A stretch of DNA of 64,000 nucleotides from Rapana venosa (Eukaryota > Mollusca > Gastropoda > Neogastropoda > Muricidae). The translations under genes were made by a program, and so were the position numbers. Location of the stretch: assembly GCA_028751875.1 (NCBI GenBank), contig CM054154.1, forward strand, positions 58,411,129-58,475,128, in the 5' to 3' direction. Positions 11,671 to 22,840 of this stretch are shown piece by piece. The notes below the pieces were generated by a model. That model had not been told where the DNA came from, did no database searches, and saw nothing but the letters and a program-made list of their open reading frames with translations. Within the stretch, counting starts at the first letter, position 1, and every line of letters begins with the position of its first letter.

Positions 11671-12030
11671 GCTCAAACGGTCTTTTAAAAAAGACAACTT
11701 ACTAGAAATTGACTATACTCAATTAAATATTCTCCCCTACACCAAAGATTAAAATATCAACAACAGGAGTCATGATATTCAAGATCAAGACAGAACTGTT
11801 CCATCATACTAAAAAGACAAATTCCCCCTAAAACAAATCCAGAAAAACTATTAAAGCCTAGTGTCTCCAATTCCGAGAATAGACTTATTCAAATCTAGTC
11901 TACTTTACTCAGGCCCTATGCTGTGTAACTCCCTTCCTGAATCAGTTAAACAACATCAATCTATAACAATCTACAAAACTCATTATCAACTCACTGAATA
12001 CATCAACAATAACAAACCACAGTCCATAGC
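11661..12030 (+). pseudogene. RT C-terminal region (copy A, after insertion)
   Basis: Coding resumes with KRALKRSFKKDNLLEIDY and LNILPY, then a degraded stretch, then IPRIDLFKSSLLYSGPML, CNSLPESVKQHQSITIYKT and a short end. The SGPMLWNSLPES-type block is the usual C-terminal signature of CR1/L2-like reverse transcriptases. Reading frames are broken near 11750. Confidence 0.85.
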
Positions 12031-12134
12031 CTTAAAAACAAAGTGGCATATCCTCCTGACCATCTGCTGCCCTTTCCATCCTACTTATCTGCCCCTGCCC
12101 TTTCCCTTCACCTGTCTGTCTGTCAGACCCTTGA

Positions 12135-12249
12135 CCTCTCTCTCTCTCTCTAGCTCTCCTCTCTCTTCTCTCTCCATCAGTCTCTCCTCTCCCGCGTCTC
12201 TCTCTCTCTCTCTCTCTCGATCTCTCCCCTCTCTCTCTCTCTCCTTCTA
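12135..12249. repeat. (TC)n microsatellite
   Basis: Imperfect CT repeat inside the 3' UTR of the plus-strand element. Confidence 0.9.
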
Positions 12250-12342
12250 ATCTTTGGTGATTTTTGTGGGATTTTTGTGTAGATATTTTTCCGTAAGCTG
12301 TTGTAAGTGTATTGCTATGGGCTTTATTTTAATTTATTACAT

Positions 12343-12396
12343 ATAATAATAATAATAATAATAATAAAAAATAAATAATAATAAAATAATAATAAT
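12343..12396. repeat. (ATA)n junction of two retrotransposon tails
   Basis: An A/T trinucleotide run lies exactly between the 3' end of the plus-strand CR1/L2-like copy A and the 3' end of the minus-strand element that starts at 12397. It can be read as the tail of either. Confidence 0.8.
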
Positions 12397-12719
12397 GAAT
12401 AAGCATTTATATAGCCATTTTCTCAATGCTATGACTCCAATGCGCTTTCATACCATGCCATTTATACAAATGCTCACACAGCACATACTAACAACAACAA
12501 CCATCAATGAAATAATGACATTTCTAAAGGCGCAATAAATTTTACAATAGTACCTAACGTACTGTAGAGGCACACACTTGCGTCCGGGAACACACTAGCA
12601 GGGCAATTAACAGTACACTCCAGAGAAAAGGCACTAGCAATAACATAACTAACAAAAAAAAAAAACCATAACAAACAGCCAGGCATGCACAAGACAGTAG
12701 CCTACAGTGTGACAAACGG

Positions 12720-14210
12720 CGGAACCGTCAAGAAAGACAAGCTAAGAAATACATTAAAGAGATGTGTCCTTCAATGAATGACTTAACTGGGATAAAGTGG
12801 GAGCATTGTCTGACGGCTGGTGGCAGAAAGTTCCAGATTGTGGGCGCAACAACACCAAAATATCTACTACGACCCTGCGTTTTGAGTTGTAATGGGGATA
12901 CAACAAGTAAGTTATCATTCGAAGACCGCAGGTTCTAGTTGTGGTGCGTGTTTTCAAGCAGCTGCGCTGACAGAGATGGGAGCAAGCGAGCCTCAGATGA
13001 ACGGTATGCCAAGACCGCAAATAGTGTACTGCAGCGTGCCCATACAGTAACCAATGAAGCTCCTAACATGGGAGTCACATGGTCCTCTTTGCTCTTTCCA
13101 AGGATGAGCCTGCATCAGAGTCTAATTCGCTTGCAGCGTGTAAACTGTTTCATCACTTATACGTAAAACAGGAGTTTGCAATATACCCCAGTCGCCGACA
13201 AGACGTCGCTGAAACGAGCTTGATCACTTGCATCTCGAGGCAAATTTTCTTAATTGTGCAATACGCGCGCAGCCTCTAAAAGCATGCTCTGCAGGACGTT
13301 ACTAATGTGTCTTTCAAGGAGAGAGTAGGATCTAGCCGAACACCCAGATACCGCACAGAACTCTGAAAAGCTATGTCCCACAGCCACCCAAGACCACAGA
13401 ACTCTCCGACACCCGCATAAGACAGATGGTGAGAACCAACTGCCATAACTTCTGTCTTCGTCTGTATTTAATTTGAGTTTGTTGCTGTCCATTCCACGGA
13501 AGGACACTGTGCGTGCAATCTGCCAGTGTGCGTGTGCGTCTGAAAAATTTTGAGGTGTGCATTTGCCGAAATTTCGTATCATCTGCATATTTATGAAACT
13601 GGCAATCATGTAAATGTCATCACATTAGACCAGAGGCTGAGATATAGGTGAACAATACGGGACCCAAAACAGAACCCTTGAGGTATGCCATATAAGAGGG
13701 GGTCAGTTTGACTTAACTCCAGCTATCAGCACCGCTCTGCGAACCTATCAGAGCATAAGAGTAAACCATTGCCAAGGCAACACCTCTTATTCCAAAAGAG
13801 TATTCTAGTCTTTTGAGCAAAATAGAGTGAGTCAAGCGTGTTCAAATGCCGCACTGAGGTCCAACAAGCCCATGACCGACACTCTGCCGGTCGTCATTCG
13901 CAAAAGCAGGCTGCTGGTTGACACTCAGTACGGCAGTCTCCGTGCTGGACCACCCTATATGCTGACCTGATGATCTTCCAAAAGTGGTTACAAGCTAGGT
14001 GCTATCTGAATCTGTTTGAGGACGACCCTCTCCAACTTTTGTGAAATGAAAAGACGATTGGAAACCGGCCGTAATTTTTCATAGTATTGCACCTAGACCG
14101 TTTATCTGGTAGGAGTGGGGATAACAATAGCCATTTTTTGAACTGACAGGGTACAGAGCCCGCCGACAGAGATGCATTGAAATGATGGTCCTGTTACCAT
14201 AGGTGCCAAA
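12720..14210 (-). pseudogene. Reverse transcriptase (copy B)
   Basis: Going down the minus strand from 14210 I read, across several frames, CQFKKWLLLSP, NYRPVSN-like and ISQKLERVV blocks. These are followed by a motif-A-like VMGLLDLSAAFE, a motif-B-like RVLFWVP or GSVLGPVLF reading, motif C as NMQMIRN or YADDTKF depending on frame, the MDSNKLKLNTDE block, and a C-terminus with GVVAPTIWNFLPPAV-like wording near 12830. At least five frameshifts interrupt it. The plus-strand reading frames in this interval are shadows. Confidence 0.75.
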
Positions 14211-14229
14211 ATATCAAGGTTTTTGCTTT

Positions 14230-15620
14230 TATCAAAACAGGCAGAGGAATCTAAACAACAGCCTTTTTGTTGCATGACAAATTACTTCATGGATGTCTTC
14301 ACTAAGAAACTGGTTGAAAAGGATACAAAATGGGACCATCATACTGATGGAAAACTATGGAGCAGATGGGTCGCTGATCAAGATCATCGCGTATTTGTCG
14401 ATTTTAAATCCGATGAAAAAGTTACCAAAAACTTTGTGGTATATCGTGTAGGGGCACATTTGTGGAAGGGGGGTGGTATATTCGTACCCATAAGGCTGTT
14501 TGGCTATAGAGAAAATTTGTTTTGATGAACGACATGATTTCATTTCCTCAAAATAAAATTCTTTTATCTTTGACACTTTCCAGATTCCAGTATACCCATT
14601 TTCCTGACAAAAATGTTCTTCTCTGTGCACTGAGAGTTTTGGTCTTTCTCCCACTTTCTCTCTGCCCGCCCATCAACCCTTCTACCTCTCTGACCCCATC
14701 GTCCCATCCAAGGCGCTGACGGCCTGTCGCGCGACCCTCCGAGAAACTAACGGGACGTGTTTGTCAACCAATTCTCTCAAGCCCTCCTCATAGTCTCAAC
14801 CAGGATTAACATCTACGCTCCAGCAACCCTCCACCAGAGACACAAATCACGCGGAAATCCTCCCGTCACATCCTCCCGAGCCCCTGGTGGATACCCCAAC
14901 GGGTGACCGGCGGAGTCGCTCAAGTCAAGCTGGAGAAACACCATAATGATCTGATAGGCCCGGGAACTCTATAACATCACAAAGGCTTTACAACAATATC
15001 ATCATTTCCTTACACAATCCAGTCCAAAATTGTCCCTATCTCTGTGAGTAATCTGTCAACCATTGACACAAATTAAAATCAGATAGAATAGACTTCTACC
15101 TCCTGTACATCATTGTCAAAGACTATCATAATGATAATTGGAATCCCCTTGAATAGAAAAACTTCTCTGTCATTGGTGTAATAGGGAGAGCAAGTTCGGG
15201 AGTTCCTTGAAAAAACAAATTTACTAGAATTTTGTTCTTCTTGGTGGGAGTACGCCTGTAAATGAGAACCAAGTTTTGATGTTTGGTCGAGTGTAAACGA
15301 ATCTCAACACCTTCGAAAGATTATAGTCCAGACTCCTTTGCAGGTATGCATGACATGAGAGAGTCTTTTTCATCACGATAAGCCAAGCTGCCGCCGGATC
15401 GTTGGTCCGTATGTTTGAAGGAAGGAAAACAGATCAATAATTACTTGCAAGTGAAGAGGCAATAAAAGCTTCATCACCTGTTCACGTAGCCAAGTTTCTG
15501 ACAAAGGGCAATGTCTACATGTTCGGCGATAAAAAGTTCGTTTAGAGTCCCGATGCATATTTCGCTGGACTGACAGTTTGAGAGTCAAAAATTTCAGTTT
15601 GTCTGCAGCGACAACGAACA
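14230..15620 (-). pseudogene. Endonuclease and linker (copy B)
   Basis: Minus-strand blocks in order: RRTCRHCPLSETWLREQV or, in another frame, NELFIAEHVDIALC (15560-15480); FEGVEIRLHSTKHQNLVLIY (about 15320-15260); PTKKNKIL; a GDFN-equivalent that is mutated; SRAYQIIMVFLQLDL (about 14965-14920), corresponding to the usual SDHY block; a VDKHVPLVSRRVA-like reading across frames (about 14765); then linker including VFGNFFIGFKIDK (about 14450-14410). Endonuclease function is certainly lost through frameshifts and missing motifs. The assignment rests on order and wording of several blocks. Confidence 0.7.
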
Positions 15621-15940
15621 CACCGCTTCCAGGGTAGATTGGCTCCGATTTCAGTGAGGGAAAGCCGGGCGATTACTTCAGGGGTCAGACGAGAAGGCGA
15701 TGCAGCCAGGACGGTGCGGGAGTACTGTAGCCGCTCACTTTGTACTGTCGATGTCGCTCGCGCAAGCAGCAGAAGTGAGATCATGACTGGGCCAGGTCAG
15801 GGTCCCTGGGGGATGTTGAAGCCGTATGGTGTTTAGAAAAAGTGCCCAATGTTGGTGCAGGGCAGAGAAAATGCCGGCCTTGTACAGTTCACTATGGAGA
15901 CTCTGGCAAAAACCAAAAACCAAAACAGGAACAGTTTCAC

Positions 15941-16087
15941 GGTAAATCCTGTTCCGCTTTTCGTAAGAGTAGGCCATTGTGTGCCGGTGGGAACAGATGA
16001 CAGAATTTACAAAACCGCAAACACACGGGGACTGGATGTAAAAAAGCACATACGTGCTTATTCCATTATCCTCGATATAAAAGAATA
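15941..16087 (-). repeat. Interspersed repeat shared with 63729-63871
   Basis: On the minus strand this stretch matches 63729-63871 (plus) almost base for base, including GAGGATAATGGAAT, CCCCGTGTGT and GCCTACTCTTACGAAAAGCG. It lies upstream of the copy B endonuclease, so it is probably the 5' leader or ORF1 start of that family. Confidence 0.8.
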
Positions 16088-16206
16088 AAATACTAAAATA
16101 AAAATACAAAAATACAAATACACACACACACATACACACACACACTCCCTCCTCCCTCCCTCTCCCACTCTCTCTCATTTGTTTCCTCCCCCCTATCTCT
16201 CTCTCT

Positions 16207-16385
16207 CTTACTTACAATTATAGATGTTCATTTTCTGACTTAAAGTGATTTTTTCTCATTGTAAGAGTGTATTGGTATTGGGCTTATTTCGTTTTCATGA
16301 CATTCAATTTGTACGATTATATTCGAAAACAATTTTGATGGTGATCCTGTGCTGTCTTAAGAATTATATTTAGTATTATCCTTGA
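16207..16385 (+). repeat. 180-bp module, copy 1
   Basis: Starts near a TATAGATG word, contains TGTATTGGTATTGGGCTTAT, TCATGACATTCAATTTGTA and GGTGATCCTGTGCTGT, and ends in ATTTAGTATTATCC just before a (CA)n run. The copies at 16531-16705 and 17521-17715 share this order. Confidence 0.8.
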
Positions 16386-16466
16386 AACACACACACACAC
16401 ACACAACACACACACACACACCACACACACACACACACACACACTCCCTCTCTCTCTCTCTCCCCT

Positions 16467-16502
<36 letters not shown>

Positions 16503-16530
16503 CTCTCTCCTCTCTCTCTCTCTCCTTCCC

Positions 16531-16705
16531 TGACCTTATAGATTTGGCCCCCCTTTTCTCTTTTTCCTTGTTTTTATTGTGTGAGTATACGGGTATTGAG
16601 TTTTTTCATTATCATGACATACAACCTGCATGAGTATAATCAAAATAATGGTTGACGGTGATCGTGCACTGTTTTGAGAATTATTATATTCTAGTGTTAT
16701 CCCTG
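16531..16705 (+). repeat. 180-bp module, copy 2
   Basis: Begins TGACCTTATAGATTTGGC, contains TATCATGACATACAACC and GGTGATCGTGCACTGTTTT, and ends GTGTTATCCCTGAAACACAC before a (CT)n run. It is about three-quarters identical by eye to copies 1 and 3. Confidence 0.8.
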
Positions 16706-16714
16706 AAACACACA

Positions 16715-16799
<85 letters not shown>

Positions 16800-16853
16800 T
16801 CACATGTTTTCTCATAGTCTAGTAGATGTATTTGGTTTGCTATGACATTAAAG

Positions 16854-16888
<35 letters not shown>

Positions 16889-17365
16889 TGTGTGTGTGTG
16901 GTGTGTTTCTCAACTTTTTTATTTGAACAAAAAGCTTGGTGCTCCAGTATACAGCAAACTGCATGGAATAGTATGCATTATAGTAATTTAACAGTTTTGT
17001 GTTCAAGACTAAAACAAAATAATGACAAAAAAAGACAAAACTATTTGCAAATGTTGTGTTATAATATATAAACGGAAGAAAAGTATAATTACTTAAGTGT
17101 GAGATTTAAGTCTAATATTAAAGAATGAAAACAAAAACAAGGTTCATTGTAATAGAAGTAACCATAACGTATGGAACAATGTTCTCGTTTTTGTATGTAC
17201 AGTAATCTTGTTTCCGATAAAACTAGCCAAGCAAAATTAAGCAAAACTAAATTTAATCTGCACCTTAGAAGTGTTTCCGTATACTGAAAACGCATGAATA
17301 TGTATTGAATGTTGATTACTGTGTGTTATGTACTGCGTGTGATGCGTTCCCAAATCAACTTTTCA

Positions 17366-17412
17366 TTGTATTGTGGCCCAAGGCCGATGTGCAATTAAAC
17401 CAGTTCAGAGTT
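17366..17412 (+). repeat. Repeat end with AAGGCCGATRTGCAATTAAA, copy 1
   Basis: TTGTGGCCCAAGGCCGATGT then GCAATTAAACC, followed by a CT repeat. A second copy lies at 17817-17855. The position before simple repeats suggests a short element's 3' end. Confidence 0.6.
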
Positions 17413-17416
17413 CAGA

Positions 17417-17516
<100 letters not shown>

Positions 17517-17520
17517 CTCT

Positions 17521-17715
17521 CACTATGACCTTATAGATTTGGCTGGAGGGGGGGGGGGGGGGGTGGTTCTTTCTTTACCTCTTGTTTTTATTGTGTGAGA
17601 GTATGGGTATGGAATTTATTTGATTATCATGACATATAATTTGTATGAGTAATCAAAATAAGTGTTGAAGGTGATCGTGTACTGTTTTCAGAATTATATA
17701 TTTAGTACCATCTCA
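17521..17715 (+). repeat. 180-bp module, copy 3
   Basis: Begins TGACCTTATAGATTTGGC like copy 2, carries a 17-base poly-G insertion, then TATCATGACATATAATTTG and GGTGATCGTGTACTGTTTT, and ends ATTTAGTACCATCTC before a (CA)n(CT)n run. Confidence 0.8.
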
Positions 17716-17729
17716 AACACACACACACA

Positions 17730-17814
<85 letters not shown>

Positions 17815-17816
17815 CT

Positions 17817-17855
17817 CTGTATTATGACCTAAGGCCGATATGCAATTAAATCATT
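17817..17855 (+). repeat. Repeat end with AAGGCCGATRTGCAATTAAA, copy 2
   Basis: ATTATGACCTAAGGCCGATA then TGCAATTAAATC, followed by CT repeats; it matches 17366-17412. Confidence 0.6.
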
Positions 17856-17871
17856 CTCTCTCTCAATCTCT

Positions 17872-17917
<46 letters not shown>

Positions 17918-17945
17918 GCTCGCTCGCTCGCTCGCTCGCTCCTTC

Positions 17946-18544
17946 TATAGTTGTTGTGTCTTCTAATAAAGGGTATTTTCATAGTTCTATTTTCAATATT
18001 ATTTTGGGCTTGTTGACTGTACTTGAGCTCCAGTGAATGTCCTATTTCAATATCTTATTATTACGTGTAACAACTATGTGTATATTCTGCAATATGAAGG
18101 TGTTCAATTTTATGATAAATAAGTTTAGGTACTTCCTCCTCTCTCTCAGGCTGGCTGGCGGCAACATGTGTGAATGTTTTCTGCTTATTATGCAAGTTTC
18201 CTTTTGTAGGTGGTTCTTCAAAAATTTTGTGTACAACCTTATAACCCATTGACCTGCAAAGTTTTAGTGTGTACTTTTGGTTGAAGTGGACCGAAATTTT
18301 AAAAAAAACTCATTTATATAAATTTAAAACTTTCCCTGAAGTGTTTTTACCAATTTACAGAACAGCTCGACCCGGCCCATCTGACTTGCAGTGTGCGGCC
18401 ATGAACTTGTGCACTGATGAATAGCTTTGTGTTTGACTGTGTGATGAAACTCTAATTCCCTCCCCTGGTCCCGTCTGGGTTGTGTTGTTTTGATGTTGAC
18501 ATTTAAAAAAAAATGCTCCCTGCATTTTCTCCTGTTATTTTGCA
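17946..18544. other. Unassigned sequence, no gene seen
   Basis: Low-GC complex sequence. Short frames on both strands at 18037-18252 overlap each other and have no recognisable domain. It may be the leader of the element that follows. Confidence 0.45.
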
Positions 18545-18991
18545 GTGATGGATGCTCTTCCACGTAGGCACAAGCGGCTGCAGCCTACACTGGACTGCCT
18601 GCAAAAACTTTTCTGCTCTGAAAAGAAATTATTCGGGGAGAAATGGTCTTTTCTATGTTATATGTCCATTCTGAAAATTAAAACTCCCAGAGAAAAGCAT
18701 ACTATGATTATAGTTTATGTCTTCTCTCCATGTGGACCCAGTCTCCGTGCCTTCCCCCTTCAAGTCAGTGATAGGGTATTTTCCTCAGAGATCCAAACGG
18801 TTACTATTCATTGTACTTCACACAACCTTTACTGTGCAGGAATTGACTGCAAAATGGATAAAAAGGAATGTGAATTTCTGAAAGACATTGTTACAAACTA
18901 CTGTGTCAATGATGATGTGTTGTGCTTTCAAGATGCTTTGATTTCCGTACTTTTCCCTTTTCTGACTGAACATGGTAACAATATGTATTAA
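18545..18991 (+). CDS. 148-residue ORF, likely N-terminal part of retrotransposon ORF1
   Basis: This uninterrupted frame is one of the longest in the window outside simple repeats. It starts MDALPRRHKRLQPTLDCLQK and is Cys-rich later (CTSHNLYCAGIDCKMDKKEC, then EFLKDIVTNYCVNDDVLC). The Cys/His spacing followed by Asp/Glu-Phe-Leu resembles a degenerate PHD-type zinc finger, a domain known in some CR1-type ORF1 proteins; this is my inference. It is preceded by TTTTGCAG, which would also fit a splice acceptor. Downstream (to 20720) lies sequence with coiled-coil and SGNH-esterase blocks in the same orientation, which makes an ORF1 origin more likely than a host exon. Confidence 0.45.
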   Translation: MMDALPRRHKRLQPTLDCLQKLFCSEKKLFGEKWSFLCYMSILKIKTPREKHTMIIVYVFSPCGPSLRAFPLQVSDRVFSSEIQTVTIHCTSHNLYCAGIDCKMDKKECEFLKDIVTNYCVNDDVLCFQDALISVLFPFLTEHGNNMY

Positions 18992-20720
18992 CTGCTCCTT
19001 TGTGTGATGATGAAAGTGTTCCTCTCCTTATCCCCCCTCCATTCTCTGTGCACCAAATCAGTTGAATGATGAGGAAAGTATGTCAGATTACCTGGTTGAC
19101 TTTTCCCAATGTGTCTCCTGCATCTAGTCCTAATAAAATAACACCAATAACATCAAGTGAGAATGACATGTACAAAATGAAGGTGTTCAAGTGTGTGCTC
19201 CAATTGGAATGAAAGCCCTACCCCCACAGCCAGTGTCCAATACAGTTCCAAAGAAACCCTTGAAAGCAACCCCAAAGCAGTGAAGCTGGCAAAACGCTAC
19301 CTAGACGAACACTGTGCCCTTCAGAGCCATGCACAAGACTTTGTCTGATAAGCTACAAAGTATTGAAACCATGCTTGAACTAATGCATTACGAGTTACTC
19401 TAAACACGAAATTGCCCTGTGGTTTTAGACTAGAGGACTTTAAGGTTTCTATCAAAAATGAACTCAAACTTCATGTTGACCATAAGACTGAAGCCTTTCA
19501 TCTCTTGTCAGTGATGTTAAAACATTATTTTGATACAGACACAAAACTAAAAAATCTACTGAAAAAAATCAGTCACTGAAATCTTGTTTGGGCACAGTTT
19601 TTTTCTGAACTAAAGCAAATAAGCAGAAATCAGCCAAGAAAACTGTGGCAATACAATGTGACATAACCACTGACAAAGTGCTGAAAAAAACCTCTAACTA
19701 AAACCCAGACCAAGGGGGGGCATAACACTATGACTGCCCTTTGACACCTACACTTCCATACAAAAAAGTAGGGGAAGAGGTATCAGACCGTTTGTATTCC
19801 TCACAGGCGTAGGTGGTAAAGACTGTACAAAATGACTTATGAGCCCGATGACCAGACCACTGAACAACCTGGTTTAAACCAACTGACAATCGTTTCCACA
19901 TTCTTTCCCAGTCTTAATGAGGAACAAATTTCCTCGACAAATAATACAAATACTGTATCTCCCAAAAAAGAAAAGACTGCACTGTCTAAAGCATCTGCTC
20001 CTCTGCAAGAATGTACACAGCAGATAAATGACCCAAAACAAGCACATGGACAAACACTAAGTAAATTGACTATTCCCTCTACTGTTCATCTGTACTAATT
20101 GGTGACTCTATCATTAGATACATAGACCCTAAAGACTCGAAACCCCAAGAGACTTGTTATTCAAAATATGAAATACCTGGCTTGACTTAATCAAATACCG
20201 CAAACTGGCTACGCACCCTATCAAAACAGAACAGGCAAAGACTGTCATTGTGCACGTAGGGCTTAATGACTGTCCAGGTGGACCTATTTCATGATGACTG
20301 GAAAAAGCTCATTACATTGTGCAAACAGTGCTTTCCATCGCCTCTATTGCCGTCAGCTCCATCCTTTCCCTGCTCGGGGAAGGCAACCAGCTAAAATAAC
20401 TCCATAGCCCCTTCCAATAAAAATCTGAAGACTGCCTGCACTCAAATGCAGGTAGACTTCATTGACAATCACAACGTGTTTGTCACAGACAAGGGTGCTC
20501 CACGAAGGCCTTGTACAAGGACGCGGTTGCACCCTAGCTTTGGGGGAACAGCCGCTGGCTGTTAATTTCAAAAGATTCCTTCCACAGACTGTACAGCTTT
20601 ACTCTGTTGACCAATCTGATTCTGCTAACCCATCCATAAATCAGCCATACATCCACCACAGTCGTCCTGACTTAAAGATTAACATAAAAATCGAGAAAGA
20701 ACCCATCCTCCCGTCTTAAG
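18992..20720 (+). pseudogene. ORF1 remnant with coiled coil and SGNH-esterase blocks
   Basis: Broken frames in order: LAKRYLDEHC-like and TLSDKLQSIETMLELMHYE (about 19290-19400), a probable coiled coil; an 88-residue frame (19832-20098) rich in Ser/Thr; then VLIGDSIIRYIDP (about 20092-20130), VHVGLNDC (about 20250-20273) and RLHPSFGGTAA (about 20527-20556). These last three correspond to SGNH-hydrolase blocks I (GDS), III (GxND) and V (xxHPS). In block V the Asp three residues before His is not present in the frame that carries the His. Esterase-type ORF1 proteins are known from CR1-type retrotransposons. The reading frame is interrupted many times. It probably belongs to the element whose endonuclease-RT lies at 21930-24660. 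Confidence 0.65.
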
Positions 20721-21929
20721 AGCAGAACCAAGGGGTTTTCGGGGGTTTCCCAGGAAACTGCATGCACCTCATGGGTGTCATCATCTGACTTTCCCCCATT
20801 ACCCCCCCACACGCAACAATAGGGTCCAGGGCGAAAGAAATCGTCCACATCAAAACAGCGTGTATGAACCAAGACCCACAGGCTCTGAAGATGTCTCAGG
20901 GATGCGCCATCCCTTGAAGAAATCAACAACCCCAGTCTAGGGGACACTCTAGACTCCCTTCCATTCCCACACAGCAAACCCCCTCCTCATTTTTCCTTTC
21001 TCTGGTAGTATGGCCCCAAGGGGGGTTTCATTCCAGAGTCCCAGATTCCTACCCCTACCCCCCTTATGCTTTTCAAGGGTTTAACCTTCACCAGAGGCAA
21101 ACCACTTCCTTCAAGCTATGCTGGTTCAGGGTTTCAACCTCTAACCTCGGGGCTGTGGCCTGACTCACGGAACTGGCTTCCGTCCATACTACTGGTATTG
21201 GATGCCACCGATGATAAACATGGCCCCACAAATGGGGTCTCAACCTGACCGCGATTTAGCCATGTACTGGTGAAGTGCAAAATTTAAGGGTTTATAGTAA
21301 TATTGTGGTGAATTATGTTTGTTGCCTATTTTTATGTCAGTGAATTGTTTGCATACTAAGATTTTATTTTCCTAAACTTGTAACCATTTTTTAAAATAAA
21401 CTATGTCAGCAATATGATTTTTCCCAGATTGGGGACAGCTGTTAATGTTCCAGGAAAGTGACAGTTCTTTGTGATTGCAGTGAAGGTTGTGGTTTGTGAA
21501 AACCTTCCTTCCTAAATCTGTGCTCAAATTTGATGAGTACTTGATTGGTACTATTTTCATAATTTTTCTCTCAATTTAAATTTTGCATATTGCATCCATT
21601 TGTGTTTTGCAGTTGCATTTGTCAATTTCAGCTTTGTCCTTAATGTAGTGTCAGTGAGCTGATTGCTGTTTGGTGTGAATGTCTGTGTAAAGAATATAGT
21701 AATTCCTAAATTGCTTTTGGTGAAATACCAAAAGTCGAACATCTATTTTCTTGTGTTATTGTTCACACTGAGGTGGACTGTGTTTGTCAGTTATAAATTT
21801 GGGTTTTGAATTGCTTGATTTATTCCCTGTTTATCATTCATCAGTTGTTTTCAATTAATTTGTTTTTAAATCTAAGAGAACCGGGGCAACATGGAAAATT
21901 TAATTTCATAAATCAAAAATGGTTAAAAA
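20721..21929. other. Inter-ORF or leader sequence, no gene seen
   Basis: 20721-21250 is GC-richer with CCCC and GGGG words and several short frames without a known domain. 21251-21929 is AT-rich. If ORF1 (18.5-20.7 kb) and ORF2 (21.9-24.7 kb) are one element, this is the spacer between them, though 1.2 kb is long for that. Confidence 0.4.
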
Positions 21930-22840
21930 AAATGGGATTCAAGTGGGTTATCTAAAACATCTGTCACTTATTAAACAAAGTATGCGACATAGGTCCTTTT
22001 TCTGTCAAATTCAAATGACTGTTTTCATGCTTTTTGTTTGCTGAATCGCGCTTATCAGATGTAGTTTCAGATAATATGTATCAAACCCTATTTTATTACC
22101 ATCAGAAGAGATGCCAAAACCCAATTAGAAACTGGATTAATAGCATATGTACAAAATCATTAATTAAAGAAATTGATAATTTTGAGAAACATGCATTGAA
22201 AGTATCTGGCTTGAAATTTACTTGAAAGGAATAAACCATTTTTAATAGGCTTTATATATAGAAATCCGGATGAACGTACCAGTTGGTTGACGCTTTGAAG
22301 CCATGATGGACGATGTACAAACCATTCAACAGAGATAATTTTGTTAGGAGATTTCAACATTGATTATTTAAACCTCATGATAAGTGGGAGTGTTTTGAAT
22401 TATATCATTTCACAGCTGATTCAAACCTCAACACGAAAAACACTTCACTCTAAAACATTAATTGACCATGTCTATGTCTCCAATATGGATCATATAATAG
22501 AAACATCTGTTCCAACATTTGGCCTAAGTGATATTATCCAATATGTTAACGTGGTCTAAAAAAGGTACAAGGATACCTAGATGCAATCACAAGAATATTT
22601 CTCTGCGAAACTATAAGTTGTTTGATGCTGAAGGATTTCTTTTGATCTATGTTACGCTAACTTTTTAAATGTTATCAGTTTTACTGATCCAGATGAAGCA
22701 CTTACTGTCTGGTATCAAACTTTTCTTCCTATATTTTACAAACACGCACCACTTAGAATTAAACAGTTAAATTTAAAGATAAAACCCCCATGGCTTACTG
22801 CCGAAATTAATGCTGCCATTGCAGTAGGTGACAAATTGTA
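21930..22840 (+). pseudogene. Endonuclease domain (copy C)
   Basis: Visible blocks across frames are CHLLNK (about 21965), AESRLSDVVSDNMYQ (22037-22081), SLIKEIDNFEKHALKVSGL, GFIYRNPDERTSW, EIILLGDFNIDYLN (22333-22374), TLIDHVYVSNMD (22457-22492) and FGLSDIIQYVNVV (22520-22556). In the last block the expected SDH reads SDI, so a catalytic His is lost. The linker FTDPDEALTVWYQTF, YKHAPLRIKQL and KPPWLTAEI follows to 22810. The domain is non-functional. Confidence 0.8.

Larger units (their letters stand above)
7775..12396 (+). mobile_element. CR1/L2-like non-LTR retrotransposon, copy A
   Basis: This is a degraded non-LTR element in plus orientation: tandem-repeat leader (7775-8060), apurinic-like endonuclease (8518-9469), reverse transcriptase (9722-10937, resuming at 11661), C-terminal region to about 12030, a CT-rich and T-rich 3' UTR, and an (ATA)n end at 12343-12396. 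Seen motifs include ILLGDFNINL, VDHIYVSN, LVDLKKAFDTID and YGVPQGSIL. Endonuclease and linker wording such as IYNKHAPLK and PKPPWLTKEL is shared with the copies at 21.9-24.7 kb and 58.5-61.2 kb, so these form one family. The coding region is broken by several frameshifts and by an RTE insertion at 10948-11660. Non-LTR elements of this type copy by target-primed reverse transcription. This copy cannot make a functional protein. Confidence 0.85.
12397..16087 (-). mobile_element. CR1/L2-like non-LTR retrotransposon, copy B
   Basis: Minus-strand element. From high to low coordinate: a 5' region shared with 63729-63871, endonuclease (about 15600-14950), linker (about 14740-14240), reverse transcriptase (about 14210-12720), and a 3' end whose minus-strand sequence is ...GGCTATATAAATGC then an ATT-rich tail. 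The RT wording differs from copies A, C and F (for example GLLDLSAAF and GSVLGPVLF-like blocks), so this is a separate family with an L2-type tail. All frames are broken. Confidence 0.8.

Noticed and set aside
11371..11697. Minus-strand 108-residue ORF and plus-strand Asp-rich ORF
   Set aside because: Both run through the GATGAT tail of the RTE; the informative coding is the plus-strand C-terminal fragment just upstream.
15639..16088. Plus-strand ORFs near 15.6-16.1 kb
   Set aside because: The recognisable endonuclease wording and the repeat shared with 63.7 kb are on the minus strand; the plus frames are antisense shadows.
16382..16633. ORF with Thr-His and Ser-Leu repeats
   Set aside because: Entirely a CA/CT microsatellite running into a module copy.
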